From: Halichondria panicea | Taxonomy: Eukaryota > Porifera > Demospongiae > Suberitida > Halichondriidae | Direction: 5' to 3' | NCBI RefSeq assembly: GCF_963675165.1 | Contig: NC_087377.1 | Span: forward strand, 10,836,632-10,900,631 | DNA length: 64,000 nucleotides | Shown here: positions 46,759-57,092 of the stretch, piece after piece | How positions within the stretch are numbered: the stretch's first letter is position 1 | How the letters are laid out: every line of letters starts with the position of its first letter | Program-made: the position numbers and the translations under genes | The notes under the pieces: generated by a model | Told to the model about the DNA's origin: nothing | Seen by the model: the letters and a program-made list of their open reading frames with translations, nothing else | Databases searched by the model: none

Positions 46759-49700
46759 TTAACTAGAGGCCTCTAATAGTGGTTCCTTAAGCTCCACAAT
46801 AGTGAATGTTGGCTTGCTTGTTGTGTTTGAGCCCGTTAGGATGTATGGGTCCAAATGACATGTTTCTTTTTGTGGTTTTGAAGATAATGCGCCAGCTCTT
46901 TTTATGAGCTTCTTGAAAGCTGGGTACTTTAAGCAGAAATTGTAACAGTGATAAATTAATATCAGTAAGCATACAGCAAATGCACTGCCGACCATGCAAG
47001 ACGTAAGAATAGCTTGCCCCTTGATTTTATGTGTTTTGTTTGAAAGAAGAAATTGTGAGGACAATGTGAGAACTAGCAGATTACCGAGAAAGAATAGTTC
47101 AAGACAATTTTGGAGTTTGTTTCGATAGACCTTTGTTATTTGGAGCGTCATAGACATTAGCAATACCAGAGAAAGTACGAGGCTTATTAAGAATAAGTTT
47201 ACGGCTTTGTTTCTAGTCACATTCAAAGCCACAGCAGTTAGAATAACCAGTCTAATGAGTAGTTGAAGTCCACTCCAATAGCGAATGTTATTTTTGTATG
47301 GTCCCTGATAGGCATCTAATAGAGGTTTCACTTTGTTGACCCATCGCAGTGGCTTGTGATGTGAGTATCGCTGGAGAAATGGTGCCGTTAATAGCAAGAT
47401 GGTGAATGGCAGTATGTGAGCTAATAATGTGACAAGCCCAACAATAAAGAGCAAGCTGTGTGGCCACTCTAGGAATTGGTACCTGCCATCAAGCAGCCAG
47501 AGAGTGGTGGGTGTGCCGTTGACGTTTGTGAGCGTGATTGGTGAAAATGTATCGAATGTTGTTCGTAACAGTTTAGCATACGATAGTAGGAAGAGTGTAG
47601 CTAGAACTGATACTGTGTTTGAGCCAGTCCATTTAGAAACGGTAATAGAGTATCTACTGATAACAATCAGTAAACCTACCAATGCCCAAATGTACACAGG
47701 GAAGACAAACTGCAACCAAGTTTTGTAGTATGTGTTTAGCCCTTCCACAAAGCATGTTTCTATTCCTAGGTCGAGATTTAGCCAAGCAACAAAAATGGAG
47801 AGAACATATATAGGTTTACTGTTGCTGTTAGCTGGATAGAAAGTAGTTTGTGTTGCTCCTACAATATTTGCATAGAAGATGAGACCATTGATAGTTCCTG
47901 TAGAAACAGTTAGGTTGCATTTAAGCAATACAACAATCAACACAACTCCAGCAAGTGCAAACGGTATGAGTAGGAGAAGGTAGACATTGGAGCATTTCTT
48001 ACACTGGGATGTACCTAAAACTAGACTGAGACCTGGTGGACAAGTTCCACACAGGATACCAGTGCGATTGAAGTCACACTGCTCGTGCTGATTACGTGGA
48101 TCAATGGTAGTGTAATTGCTTTTACAGTAGTCAAATGGGCAAGTTTGATGTGCAGTGACATGTCCACCATAATTACCAACCCACATTGACAAGGCTTTGT
48201 GCAATTGTCCATCAGTTACGCTGCAAGTTACACCCTTTTCAATGAGATGGCTGGTACAAATGCACTTCCCAGTGTTACTGTCTTGTATAAAGCCAGGCAG
48301 GCAAGCTTCTATCCAAACATCAATTATCACTGGAATCACTTTTTTCTCCCAATTATATAGTTCCACAATTGAATCTTGAATTGTCAAAAACAATGATACA
48401 GTAGCTTCAGTTTCAAATGTATCGATTGAGTAGGATACATTTTTGCACTCTAAACCTAAATCTTTAACTTTCCAAGTGTCTGCAATGCTGTTGTTAGTGT
48501 TTTTCAAATCTGCTCTCACAATGCAAGGAGAAGAATAATTGTACTGACCAACGCACACAAGTGGGACTTGAAAAATTTCCCCAGGGAAAGTCCTAATCTT
48601 TAACGAGTGTGAGCAACTATGTGTTTGTGGGAAATCTATAGAACAAATGCACACTTTGTTTGGAGGAGAGGAAATTGCTGAGGATGTGTTTATTTCAGCA
48701 ATGTAGACTTTCGACCAAAAACTTAATGGGCAATTTTCAAGATTTCCACCAAAAACTGAATTTCCTCCAAATTTGGCTGTGTTATCCATCATTGTAACTA
48801 CGGTGTTATCCATCACTTGTGTGCTAATAAAGCATTTGTCTTGTATTCCACAACTGTGCCTGATTGCAATACCTCCACCTACACCATCAGCCTTGTTTCC
48901 ATTAACAATAAGATGATTGAATGTCTGTTCGTCAAATTCGAGAAAACTAGTATGAATTGTTTGTAAAACTGAATTGGTAATTTTGATTGAGCAGTCAAAA
49001 AAGATTCCACCTCCATCTGATTTTATAGCAGAATTATTTTCGATGTTAACGATGCCAGATATTGTTAGCCATGATTCAAAAAGGTACAAAGCTCTGCAAG
49101 TGTTGTTCACCATACTCACATTACTAAGCAGAAGTCCCTCTTGCCTATGAATAACAATAACACTACCTTCTGTGTCACCATGGCTGTTTGTTGTAGCAAC
49201 CTGGAAGATTGAGTTACCTTCAAATTTTGAATTTTTGATTTGACTAGTGTGACGCGTTTTAGATCTAAAATAAAATGCTGCTCCACTTTTAGCTTTATTT
49301 GCTGAGAATATACAGTCCTGGACTTCGTACAAATACTCAACAATGAATATAGCTCCGCCATATTTGGCAGCTGAGTTAAGTATAAAAGTAGTTTTAGATA
49401 TGACAATTTCAGTGTCTTTGATGTATGTAGCACCGATATTATCGTCTTCAGACACATACATTGCACCACCATCAGTAATTGCTGTGTTGCCAAAGAAAAC
49501 AGACCTGATAATTCTTACTGTAACACCGTAATTATAATATTGAGAATAAAGATAACGATGGGTAGAGGTATGAAAACCCGGCCAGTATGAGCTCTGAAAT
49601 CTAAATGAAGAGAAAAGATTTTGTGAATGTAAGAACTCAGTAAAACTCTTGTAATCCTCTAGTTTCACTAGTACAATCATTCCTCCACCAACAATCGCTT

Positions 49701-50715
49701 GGTTATTGCTAAATGTGCAATTTTCTATGTCAAGATGAATACTGTGTTTGAATGAATCAATCACGATTGCCAGACCACCTGAAGTGCATCCATGAAAGTC
49801 TTGTGCATTTCTTTCGTGACAGTTTCCAATGCCATTTGAAAAATTGGAATTTACGATTTGAATGCTGCTGCTGCTGCTTTTTTCTTTGTAGGCGTTAGTG
49901 AAGGCGTTAGTGACAAGAATGTATGCATTTCCTCCCATCATCTCTTTGTTCTGTTCATTGTTGCTACCATTTATCATAACATGATCAATCTGTAATTTCC
50001 ACTTTTCATATTCGCCGAAGTTAATTACTAGCAGACCAACTCCTAAACTGTTGCTAATTGTGATGTCACTGGCTGCCATCTCTGGTACGTTCATGACACC
50101 GATTGAGGCTGTTGTCTCCACTAGTAAACTCATCTCCTTTCTCGGGAGATGGAGGCCATAACCACAATTTTGTATCTCAAAGTGTTTCAATGATAGTGAC
50201 GAGACACGAAAGAACAAGAAACTAATCGCAAATCCTTGTGCACAGTCAATCAGAACTTGCTCTACCCCTCCTTGAGACACATTGAATTGAGCAGGTAGAC
50301 CAGCAACAACTGCTGATACATGAACGTCGACGTCTGAATCCTTTCCATTCAGCTCTCCGATGATAATCCAACCTCTTTCACGAGGAATGTGAATACCCGG
50401 CAGAAAATTCAATGTTATGTTTCTGTTTCCATTGATACTTGCATTACCTGTGGTGGCATTTGATACAAGGTCAGATATAGTCACACACTGGTCTTGGGGT
50501 ATGGAATGAGGACACACTGACATTGTATCCGGTCTCACCCAGTACTCAATAGCTATTTTAAGTCGACCATCATCATCGTAAACCCATGAGGGAAGAGGAT
50601 ATGTTAAAAACAAAAAGATTATTGTCGACGCAAATAATTTTTTTCCCAGCATACTTGGTTCAATCGATGTACGTTGTCTTGAATAACGTAAATTATAGTA
50701 CACCAGTGAATGCAA
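46759..50715 (-). CDS. 1318-aa secreted beta-helix/multi-pass membrane protein, single exon
   Basis: Uninterrupted frame. The first Met gives a 21-residue polar leader; the second (MLGKKLFASTIIFLFLTYPL) starts a typical signal peptide and is the likelier start. The N-terminal ~700 residues contain GGAMYV, GGAIFIVE, GGGIFFD and GGGIAIRH repeats with FxxNxA turns, the pattern of Pmp-like parallel beta-helix repeats. A Cys-rich segment follows (CDFNRTGILCGTCPPGLSLV, CKKC), then about nine to ten membrane helices (e.g. VYLLLLIPFALAGVVLIVVL, WLQFVFPVYIWALVGLLIVI), a conserved-looking LDAYQGPYKNNIRYWSGL loop and a ~50-residue cytosolic tail. I recall this layout as a large family in sponges and other early animals. 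Role inferred: cell-surface receptor or channel-like protein; ligand unknown. Single-exon structure suggests expansion by retroposition. Confidence 0.85.
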   Translation of the reverse strand: MHSLVYYNLRYSRQRTSIEPSMLGKKLFASTIIFLFLTYPLPSWVYDDDGRLKIAIEYWVRPDTMSVCPHSIPQDQCVTISDLVSNATTGNASINGNRNITLNFLPGIHIPRERGWIIIGELNGKDSDVDVHVSAVVAGLPAQFNVSQGGVEQVLIDCAQGFAISFLFFRVSSLSLKHFEIQNCGYGLHLPRKEMSLLVETTASIGVMNVPEMAASDITISNSLGVGLLVINFGEYEKWKLQIDHVMINGSNNEQNKEMMGGNAYILVTNAFTNAYKEKSSSSSIQIVNSNFSNGIGNCHERNAQDFHGCTSGGLAIVIDSFKHSIHLDIENCTFSNNQAIVGGGMIVLVKLEDYKSFTEFLHSQNLFSSFRFQSSYWPGFHTSTHRYLYSQYYNYGVTVRIIRSVFFGNTAITDGGAMYVSEDDNIGATYIKDTEIVISKTTFILNSAAKYGGAIFIVEYLYEVQDCIFSANKAKSGAAFYFRSKTRHTSQIKNSKFEGNSIFQVATTNSHGDTEGSVIVIHRQEGLLLSNVSMVNNTCRALYLFESWLTISGIVNIENNSAIKSDGGGIFFDCSIKITNSVLQTIHTSFLEFDEQTFNHLIVNGNKADGVGGGIAIRHSCGIQDKCFISTQVMDNTVVTMMDNTAKFGGNSVFGGNLENCPLSFWSKVYIAEINTSSAISSPPNKVCICSIDFPQTHSCSHSLKIRTFPGEIFQVPLVCVGQYNYSSPCIVRADLKNTNNSIADTWKVKDLGLECKNVSYSIDTFETEATVSLFLTIQDSIVELYNWEKKVIPVIIDVWIEACLPGFIQDSNTGKCICTSHLIEKGVTCSVTDGQLHKALSMWVGNYGGHVTAHQTCPFDYCKSNYTTIDPRNQHEQCDFNRTGILCGTCPPGLSLVLGTSQCKKCSNVYLLLLIPFALAGVVLIVVLLKCNLTVSTGTINGLIFYANIVGATQTTFYPANSNSKPIYVLSIFVAWLNLDLGIETCFVEGLNTYYKTWLQFVFPVYIWALVGLLIVISRYSITVSKWTGSNTVSVLATLFLLSYAKLLRTTFDTFSPITLTNVNGTPTTLWLLDGRYQFLEWPHSLLFIVGLVTLLAHILPFTILLLTAPFLQRYSHHKPLRWVNKVKPLLDAYQGPYKNNIRYWSGLQLLIRLVILTAVALNVTRNKAVNLFLISLVLSLVLLMSMTLQITKVYRNKLQNCLELFFLGNLLVLTLSSQFLLSNKTHKIKGQAILTSCMVGSAFAVCLLILIYHCYNFCLKYPAFKKLIKRAGALSSKPQKETCHLDPYILTGSNTTSKPTFTIVELKEPLLEASS

Positions 50716-51567
50716 GCTATCACACAGGACAGTTTAGCTGAACTACAACGAGTTGAGTTACTACTGTGAATTAAAATTAACAAGCATGGGCTATTCACTA
50801 GATTCTAAGTCATGACACCATGCATGAAACAAAAGCTATTATGACTGAAAGCATAAGCTGATAATAACTGATAACTATAAATGTACATGCCATTACTTTC
50901 ACTTTACAATTGGGCCTTATTCCCAATGCCATTCAGTATCAAAACCATTGGCAATGGTTTTGATATCTTGCTCTTTAAATGTAATTTGGATGTAGGGAAG
51001 TTTAATATAGATATTCATGTGTATCATAATTAGCAGGCAGTCCCAAATGATATGCTTAGATTCTATTCTGGGTATGGCCTATAATTATATAGCAAAGGAA
51101 AAATCTAAATTTCCGGTACCATATCAGGATAGTGTAAAATTTCCTGTATATAATACTTTCCTTTATGTGTCCACACATCTCTTGAACTTCTTCAGGATTG
51201 GTAAAACTGTACGGGAAATTTTGCACTATCCTTCAGTATCTACAGTGCATCTAGCCTCGATTCCAGGCCGATAATTGGCCTTGAATCGAGGCTACAGTGC
51301 ATCTCTAAGAGTAGAATACTGAAATAGGTGAGTAGTTGTACTTAAATGTATTTCAAGATTAAAGAAATTGTGCTGATACCATTGTAGCTACTAATTTTGG
51401 CGGATTTGAGCAAATTCATTACCACAATATATCTCACAAGTTTTAAGGTTGAATGGAAAGTTTGGAGTGTCAGATACAGATGAAAAAAGGGCTAGCTTGC
51501 TTAGCATACTCTCAAAAGTACATTACATTATACAGAAGTACATTAGAAAAAAAAGAAAAACTAGTGG
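50716..51567. other. Intergenic with palindrome
   Basis: 50937-50965 is a perfect hairpin (tatcaaaaccattg, one base, inverse). 51255-51293 is another (gcctcgattccaggccg...). 51390-51510 repeats sequence seen at 32.5 kb. Promoter of the 1318-aa gene lies just above 50715. Confidence 0.5.
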
Positions 51568-52058
51568 ACCAGGTGGGCCTTGTTGTCCCTGTGCTCCTGG
51601 TGGGCCTTGTTGTCCCTGTGCTCCAGGTGGGCCTTGTTGTCCCTGTGCTCCAGGTGGGCTTGTTGTCCCTGTGCTCCACGTGGGCCTTGTTGTCCCTGTA
51701 CTCCTGGTGGGCCTTGTTGTCCCTGTGCTCCAGGTGGGCCTTGTTGTCCCTGTGCTCCAGATGGGCCTTGTTGTCCCTGTGCAGCTGGTGGGCCTTGTTT
51801 GTCCCTGTGCACCTGGTGGGCCTTGTTGTCCCGGCCTGTGCACCTGGTAGGCCTTGTTGTCCCTGTGCTCCAGGTGGGCCTTGTTCAGTGTCCCTGTGCT
51901 CCATGTGGGCCTTGTTGTCCCTGTGCAGCTGGTGGGCCTTATTGTCCCTGTGCTCCAGGTGGGCCTTGTTGTCCCTGTGCACCTGGTGGGCCTTGTTGTC
52001 CCTGTGCTCCAGGTGGGCTTGTTGTCCCTGTGCACCTAGTAGGCTTTGTTGTCCCTTA
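51568..52058 (-). repeat. 27-bp minisatellite with collagen-like coding potential
   Basis: About 18 units of ggtgggccttgttgtccctg plus tgctcca. On the minus strand one frame reads GAQGQQGPP repeatedly, i.e. Gly-X-Y triplets as in collagen. Several indels (e.g. at ~51660, 51800, 51835, 51885) break that frame, and all other long frames here are by-products. It may be a decayed or alternatively spliced collagenous exon; no flanking collagen domain was found. Confidence 0.7.
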
Positions 52059-52257
52059 ATTTTTTAATTGCGTTTCATTATTAGCGCGTACTTAATTTAT
52101 ACAAATTCACTAAAATTCGCTAAAATTAGCCTGTTTACAATAGTAACAATAAGGTAGTGTATATATACACATGCAATACATAATATTATTGTCAAGATGC
52201 TTCCTATCACTGGAGGAAATAAGATTATATAACAATAGTGCCTGGAGGATAATAATA

Positions 52258-52450
52258 TTAAAATGAAAGCACCGTGGGTGCTGATGCCTCTGTGGAGGTG
52301 CCAAAACTATATAACATAAAACTACTAATAGCTAGCTTTTATACACACATTGATTATGATTGCACAGGGAAACTCAAATAGTGGGTAATGATCGACAATG
52401 ATTGTTAGTTAAAAACGATTGATGCCAAAAGTTCAGGTCTAAAATTAAGC
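52258..52450 (-). mobile_element. M1-family MITE, partial
   Basis: atgaaagcaccgtgggtgct ... gatgcctctgtggaggtgcc ... aacgattgatgccaaaagtt. Truncated at the right. Confidence 0.8.
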
Positions 52451-52559
52451 AGTCATAAAACCATAACAGTATATTTAACAGATGACCAATACACCACATA
52501 CATACATTTACATGTACATACCGGAGTTAAAGACAGACTTCACAGTAACTAAGACTGGC

Positions 52560-52845
52560 TGCATTCTTACCAGAAGTTCGATGAAGAGAGACCCGGTCTC
52601 CCACAGCAACCACCACGCTCAAGGAGGAACCAGCCAATGCCAGGGACGTGGTGGTGAACGTAGTAGTCCTAGTCCTGGTGCTGGTGGCAGAGGAGCTGGT
52701 GGTGTTGTAGGTAGCACGGAGGTGCCACCAGGTCCACTGTAGGAGCTGCCACCAGACCTGGAGGAGTTGGAGATAGCAGTCCAGGAGCCGGAGCAGGAGC
52801 TACAAGCACACAGAAAAGAAACACCTGTGGTTTGTGATGAGATTG
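52560..52845 (+). other. Gly/Pro-rich segment related to the 61-kb minisatellite
   Basis: Contains ggtgctggtggcagaggagc, the same unit as at 61.3-61.9 kb, and is followed by 'caagcacacagaaaagaaa', matching 'caagcacagagaaaagaa' at 61960. Probably an unexpanded relative. Frame and strand of any coding use are uncertain. Confidence 0.5.
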
Positions 52846-52965
52846 TTTATATAAGCAACCAACAACTGATTAGTAATACAGCAAATTTAAAACAGCAAAA
52901 CAGTCATTTGAACATCCATGAATACATAATTATGCCTCCTCTCGAACGACAATTTTAGGAAATTT

Positions 52966-53146
52966 AGTAATTTTCGGGGACAAAATAATCGTGGTTTAGC
53001 AATATTTAGACGTTTCGTAGATAACATTTTAGTGGTTGTGCTGATTTGCACTGCAGGTAAAGGTAATCAAGGTCGCTTCATTCGTGGTCAGAGCTTCAAC
53101 CCACGAAAACGAATATTTTGTCCCCCGAAAATTACCAGCTATACAA
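52966..53146. mobile_element. M2 MITE, decayed
   Basis: gtaattttcggggacaaaat ... tgtcccccgaaaattaccag, with the internal 'tcaaggtcgcttcattcgtg' block shared with 42528. Confidence 0.75.
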
Positions 53147-53199
53147 TATAATTATGACTGAACTGATATATTTTATGCACAAACCTATACGATTTCCTT

Positions 53200-53730
53200 G
53201 AGGCTTCTAATTACCGTCCTCTGGGTAGAGCCTCTTGACAAGCCCAAAGCAACAGTCTGCATGGTGAAAACTTAGTGTGCCCGGCCCAACTACGACAAAC
53301 AATTAAGAAGATTAATTGGTGGCAGTGTGGCGGTTGGTTGTTGAGCGCCATAGCACGTATACTGTACATGGTGTTGTTCTTATTCTGCCCTGAACAGTTG
53401 TTGGCATGAAGACATACTGTAACACTGTCTTCTCACCTGTAAACAGCATAAGTATTGGTTCCTTCGTTACAGTTTGACTTATGTGTATTATAAGAAATCT
53501 GAGGATCTCACCTAGGCCATGGTTATCAAAGCAGTACCTGTAGTGTAGCTGGCTAACTACGATGTTCACCTCCTTGCCACAGTTTCCTGCCTCGTCACAG
53601 GGGAAGTTCACCTGGCACCTTGTATCAAATAAAGAGCATTTCTTTGGTACCAGAAAGTTGATGTGACCAGGTTGGGGGGTTGCTGGGATAGTGTACCTGC
53701 ATGTGAAATAATAAATAGCAATGACATGGT
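53200..53730 (-). pseudogene. GQNKNN-motif transposase-like gene, decayed
   Basis: Across three minus frames one can read INFLVPKKCSLFDTRCQ, VNFPCDEAGNCGKEVN, a junction FDNHGL|GEKT (donor ctag|gtgaga), LHANNCSGQNKNNTM, AGHTKFSP and CCFGLVKRLY. These occur in this order in a family I recall from sponges and cnidarians that has HADNCxGQNKNN and GHTKFSPDWCFG; it is likely an RNase-H-fold transposase relative (inference). At least three frame changes separate the motifs, and the usual HADN is HANN here. So it is a pseudogene. Upstream (54280-53990) a 100-codon minus frame may be another exon but does not match. Confidence 0.6.
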
Positions 53731-53879
53731 AAATTGCAACGCATTGTCAAAAGGAAATGTTATAAATGTACTATGTAAACGGAACTTGATATAATTATTG
53801 GGCGCTACTGTACATATACTGAGTAAAGTAATGTCCCTCAGAACTAAAAGCCTGTCATTCACCAGCTTCAGATTTAATC

Positions 53880-54790
53880 TGAATACTTAGGAGTTCCCGT
53901 CTTTTTCTTACACCACTTTCGAATTAGACGATACGAACATACTAAAGATATACTACGGAAGCAGTACGGGGAATTTTTTATTTACAGCTAGTGTATGCTA
54001 GACAACTCACTATTAGTGTGTGAGAGTAGTCCACCTCCGAGATGGTGTGGTGTAAGTCGGTCATGGCTTGTCTTATATATAGCACTGCGTCCAAAACTAG
54101 AGGTGTGGTCAACACTGGCAGCCACTGACGATTGACGACAGCATACACCTGACTAGCTAGCAGCTGCATGGTGAGGGTGGGAACACGAGAGGAGACCAGG
54201 TAGCTTCGTCTTGTACGTAGATCTGCATGTGAGTGTGAGTTTGTGTGGAGTGTGATTGTGTGTGTTTGGTGTAAGTACAAAGCTAACTGGATTGGCGAGG
54301 CCGCTGAAGTGTACTACAAAAGAATGTTAAAGGTTGCTAGTCCAGAAGTTTTGATCTTTTAATTTCTGATATGTGGGTAGCTCAAGGAGAGGCGAGACCA
54401 CTCCCACGCGGAGTCCAGGTAATAATTATTATTATCACAAAGCACGCAGTTAAACAGGGAAGTTAACTTATTTTTTGGGTTATATTAGGCACTTCAATAA
54501 TTTCAGCTGCAGTATAGTAGTATTCAGCAAACAATAGCCCACATGATTGTGATCGTGATGACGGTATTGTTCTTTGTCTTCTCTATTCTGAGTTAGATTA
54601 TTGCAGCTCTTTACTGTTTACAGTTTTACCTGTGTTTGGTACTTGCGTGAGAGGATCATGTGATTCCTCTATCTGGATTTCATCTTACTTTATATGTACC
54701 TAGACTTAGTGTTTGTTGTACAAGTACATACTTGTAGCATTGCAGAAGCAGATTGCAGAAACTGCTTCTGAATGTGGATTATGTCGCCTT
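53880..54790. repeat. Segmental duplication, copy B
   Basis: Homologous to 25865-26920 in direct orientation; includes about 175 bp (roughly 54015-54180) missing from copy A. See copy A for shared phrases. Confidence 0.7.
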
Positions 54791-56700
54791 AAGGCAATCA
54801 AAATTCTGCCAAATAATAATGCAGGGGGAAATTAAAAACTGTATCTGGGTAAAGATATCACAATTCACTGAGAAATTGTTTTAGGCTGTTGCCTGCTTCC
54901 AAAGATGATAGATTCCAGCTCATCTAACAAGGCATCTAACAGCCTTTCTTGAACTGCTCTAACTCCAAAGTTGCATCTAACAATGAGATAGCTTCTCCCT
55001 TAATTATCGACACGTTAGGGGATGGAGTGTACATGTTTAGGGCAATGTTAGTGATCATTACCGGCTATCAAAGTCAACACCACGCTGTTAGACAAGCCAT
55101 TGTAAAGCATATAAATTATGTGTGATTTCCAACATTTGTTCAATAATAAACATTGGTTGATGGATGTAGGTTACAATTAATGACATATATGGAGTCCTAC
55201 GTGAAGGACAAGCAAATGGACAAGGCATGCCAGGGGCGTTTCTAGAGATTGAAGCAGGAGGGTGCTCAAGAGTACAGAAAAAATTGGGTGCGCATAGCGA
55301 GCGCGATTTTACGCCCCTGCATTTATTTCGACGCATCTTTCATACATCCAGCTCCTCCCCCATGCAGCCTTGCAGCAAAAAGTACAGCACACTGCCCAAG
55401 AAAAGAGCGGCTCCTACTATTCTCTTCTAGAGCTTCTCTCTTCCATTCTAGTTCTGTTACTATGATACTAGACAAAGCATCTAGCTACAGTAATTTTTAT
55501 GTTATTACATGTGTATATATACATGTATTCTTGTAAATGACAATACAATGTATAATGTTGTAGTTTGTAGCCCAGAGCAATCTATAGTACCGGTACTATA
55601 GCTCATAGTTTCCTGCTAAATACACTCAAATGGGATCTAATACATGCATAGCGTGATAATAAGACATCATTATGTGTCAGTCATCTTGTAGGATCTCCAT
55701 GCACTATTCTCCTGGGGTACATCCTAGCAAAATGGTCAATCACTGCAATGGGGATGTCCAGTCATTCTAGTGTTAGTCATTGCTTCTCAGTATCTCTCAG
55801 TGGAGCAAGAGGTGACTGGGAGAGTGCAGAGGATCTTGATCAGCTATTATGCATTACATAAAGAATGGCAATACTGATTGCTTAGCTAGCTAGCTAGCTA
55901 CTGAGTGATAGGATTAGTTTCATGGTTGTCTGGGAGGACAGGGGGGTGCTCAAGCCCCCAAATATCCCCCCATTGTATACGCCACTGCATGCCTGGGGAA
56001 CTAACTAGGAGTTTTTTGCATTGGCCCATATCTGCTCGGGCGAAGGGTGTTTGTCTGCTCAACAATAGCAGGCAATGCATGGCTGTGTCACTGTCCCAGT
56101 AAAATTGACCCCAATATCAGCCCTCCCTGGGACAAAAAGGGTCTGTATATATGTATCACACCAGGAGCTTAGCCAGGATTTTTTTGGAAGAGGGGCAAAA
56201 CTTATCAGCCGCACAGCGCCGAAATGTTGACCGGAAGCCACGCCTCTTAATTATGACGTCATAATTATTATTTTGTTGGGTGTGGCCTGATGTATAGAAG
56301 AAGCTACACAGCCAGAGGAGGTTGGACACGCATCATCATGACGCCTTCAGTCATGTGATAATTATAAACCTTTGTAGAATTCCTTTGAGGTCAAAGGTGA
56401 GAATGTAAAATCTTGTCAGTGCAAGTAAGAGCTAGAGAATGCTAAAGAGAAACAGATTAATGGTGCTCTGACCCCTCTGCTCATATAGATCATAATCCTG
56501 TTAAACAAAAATTGGAAAAGTGTCAAAAAAATCTAAATACTAGTCTAGATCCATCTTGGAATCTTTTCAGCAGTGTAGGGAAGGTGAGAGGGCGGTGGGA
56601 ATGCTCCTAGACCACTTCTGGCTACTTGCAGTGTCTCTGTACAGCCTACAAAACAGTGGAGCATCGAGGTGCCTAATGGTGCCTAATCGGCAATTTTAAT
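54791..56700. other. Intergenic with repeat ends
   Basis: No supported gene. 55220-55320 (gcgtttctagagattgaagc ... gcgcgattttacgcccctgc) and 55930-55990 (ending tacgccactgc) look like hAT-type MITE ends. A 'gctagctagctagcta' run at ~55885. Confidence 0.4.
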
Positions 56701-57037
56701 TACCATACTTATTCGATTTAAAGCGACACTTTTAAATAATTACGAAGCCAGAGGTCGTTTCTTTTGGAGGTTGAAAAATTATGTTGAAGTCCTGGTGTCG
56801 CATATTTAGAGGGTCGCATCTAATTGGAGGTTATTCTACTGTCCTCGATTATAGGCCGCTTAAATTACATTGTTTCTTGCGGCCTGGAATCAAGGCTGTG
56901 GTTTGACCTCTATTTAGGACGCGACATAAAAAAATAATTGTGAACGCTGCAGTCGCTATTTTTAGAGGTCAGAAAATTGGAAAAGATCGAGGGTGTCGCA
57001 TATTTGGAGGGTCGCTTTAAATCGAATAAGTACGGTA
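56701..57037. mobile_element. M5 MITE, 337 bp, ~27-bp TIRs
   Basis: Left end taccatacttattcgattta pairs with taaatcgaataagtacggta (right) over 27 bp with one mismatch. Internal 'gtgtcgcatattt(a/g)gaggg' occurs near both ends. Confidence 0.85.
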
Positions 57038-57092
57038 GATTCTTATGAGCGCACGTGATAAAACCTGACGGTAGATGACGCGCGTCCAACCT

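Noticed and set aside
46759..50715. Bacterial contamination because of Pmp-like repeats
   Set aside because: The flanking DNA is continuous sponge-like repeat DNA and the membrane half is of the type I know from early animals.
51453..52067. Cys-rich protein on the plus strand (CAPGGPCCP repeats)
   Set aside because: By-product of the 27-bp repeat; only the minus Gly-X-Y frame has biological sense.
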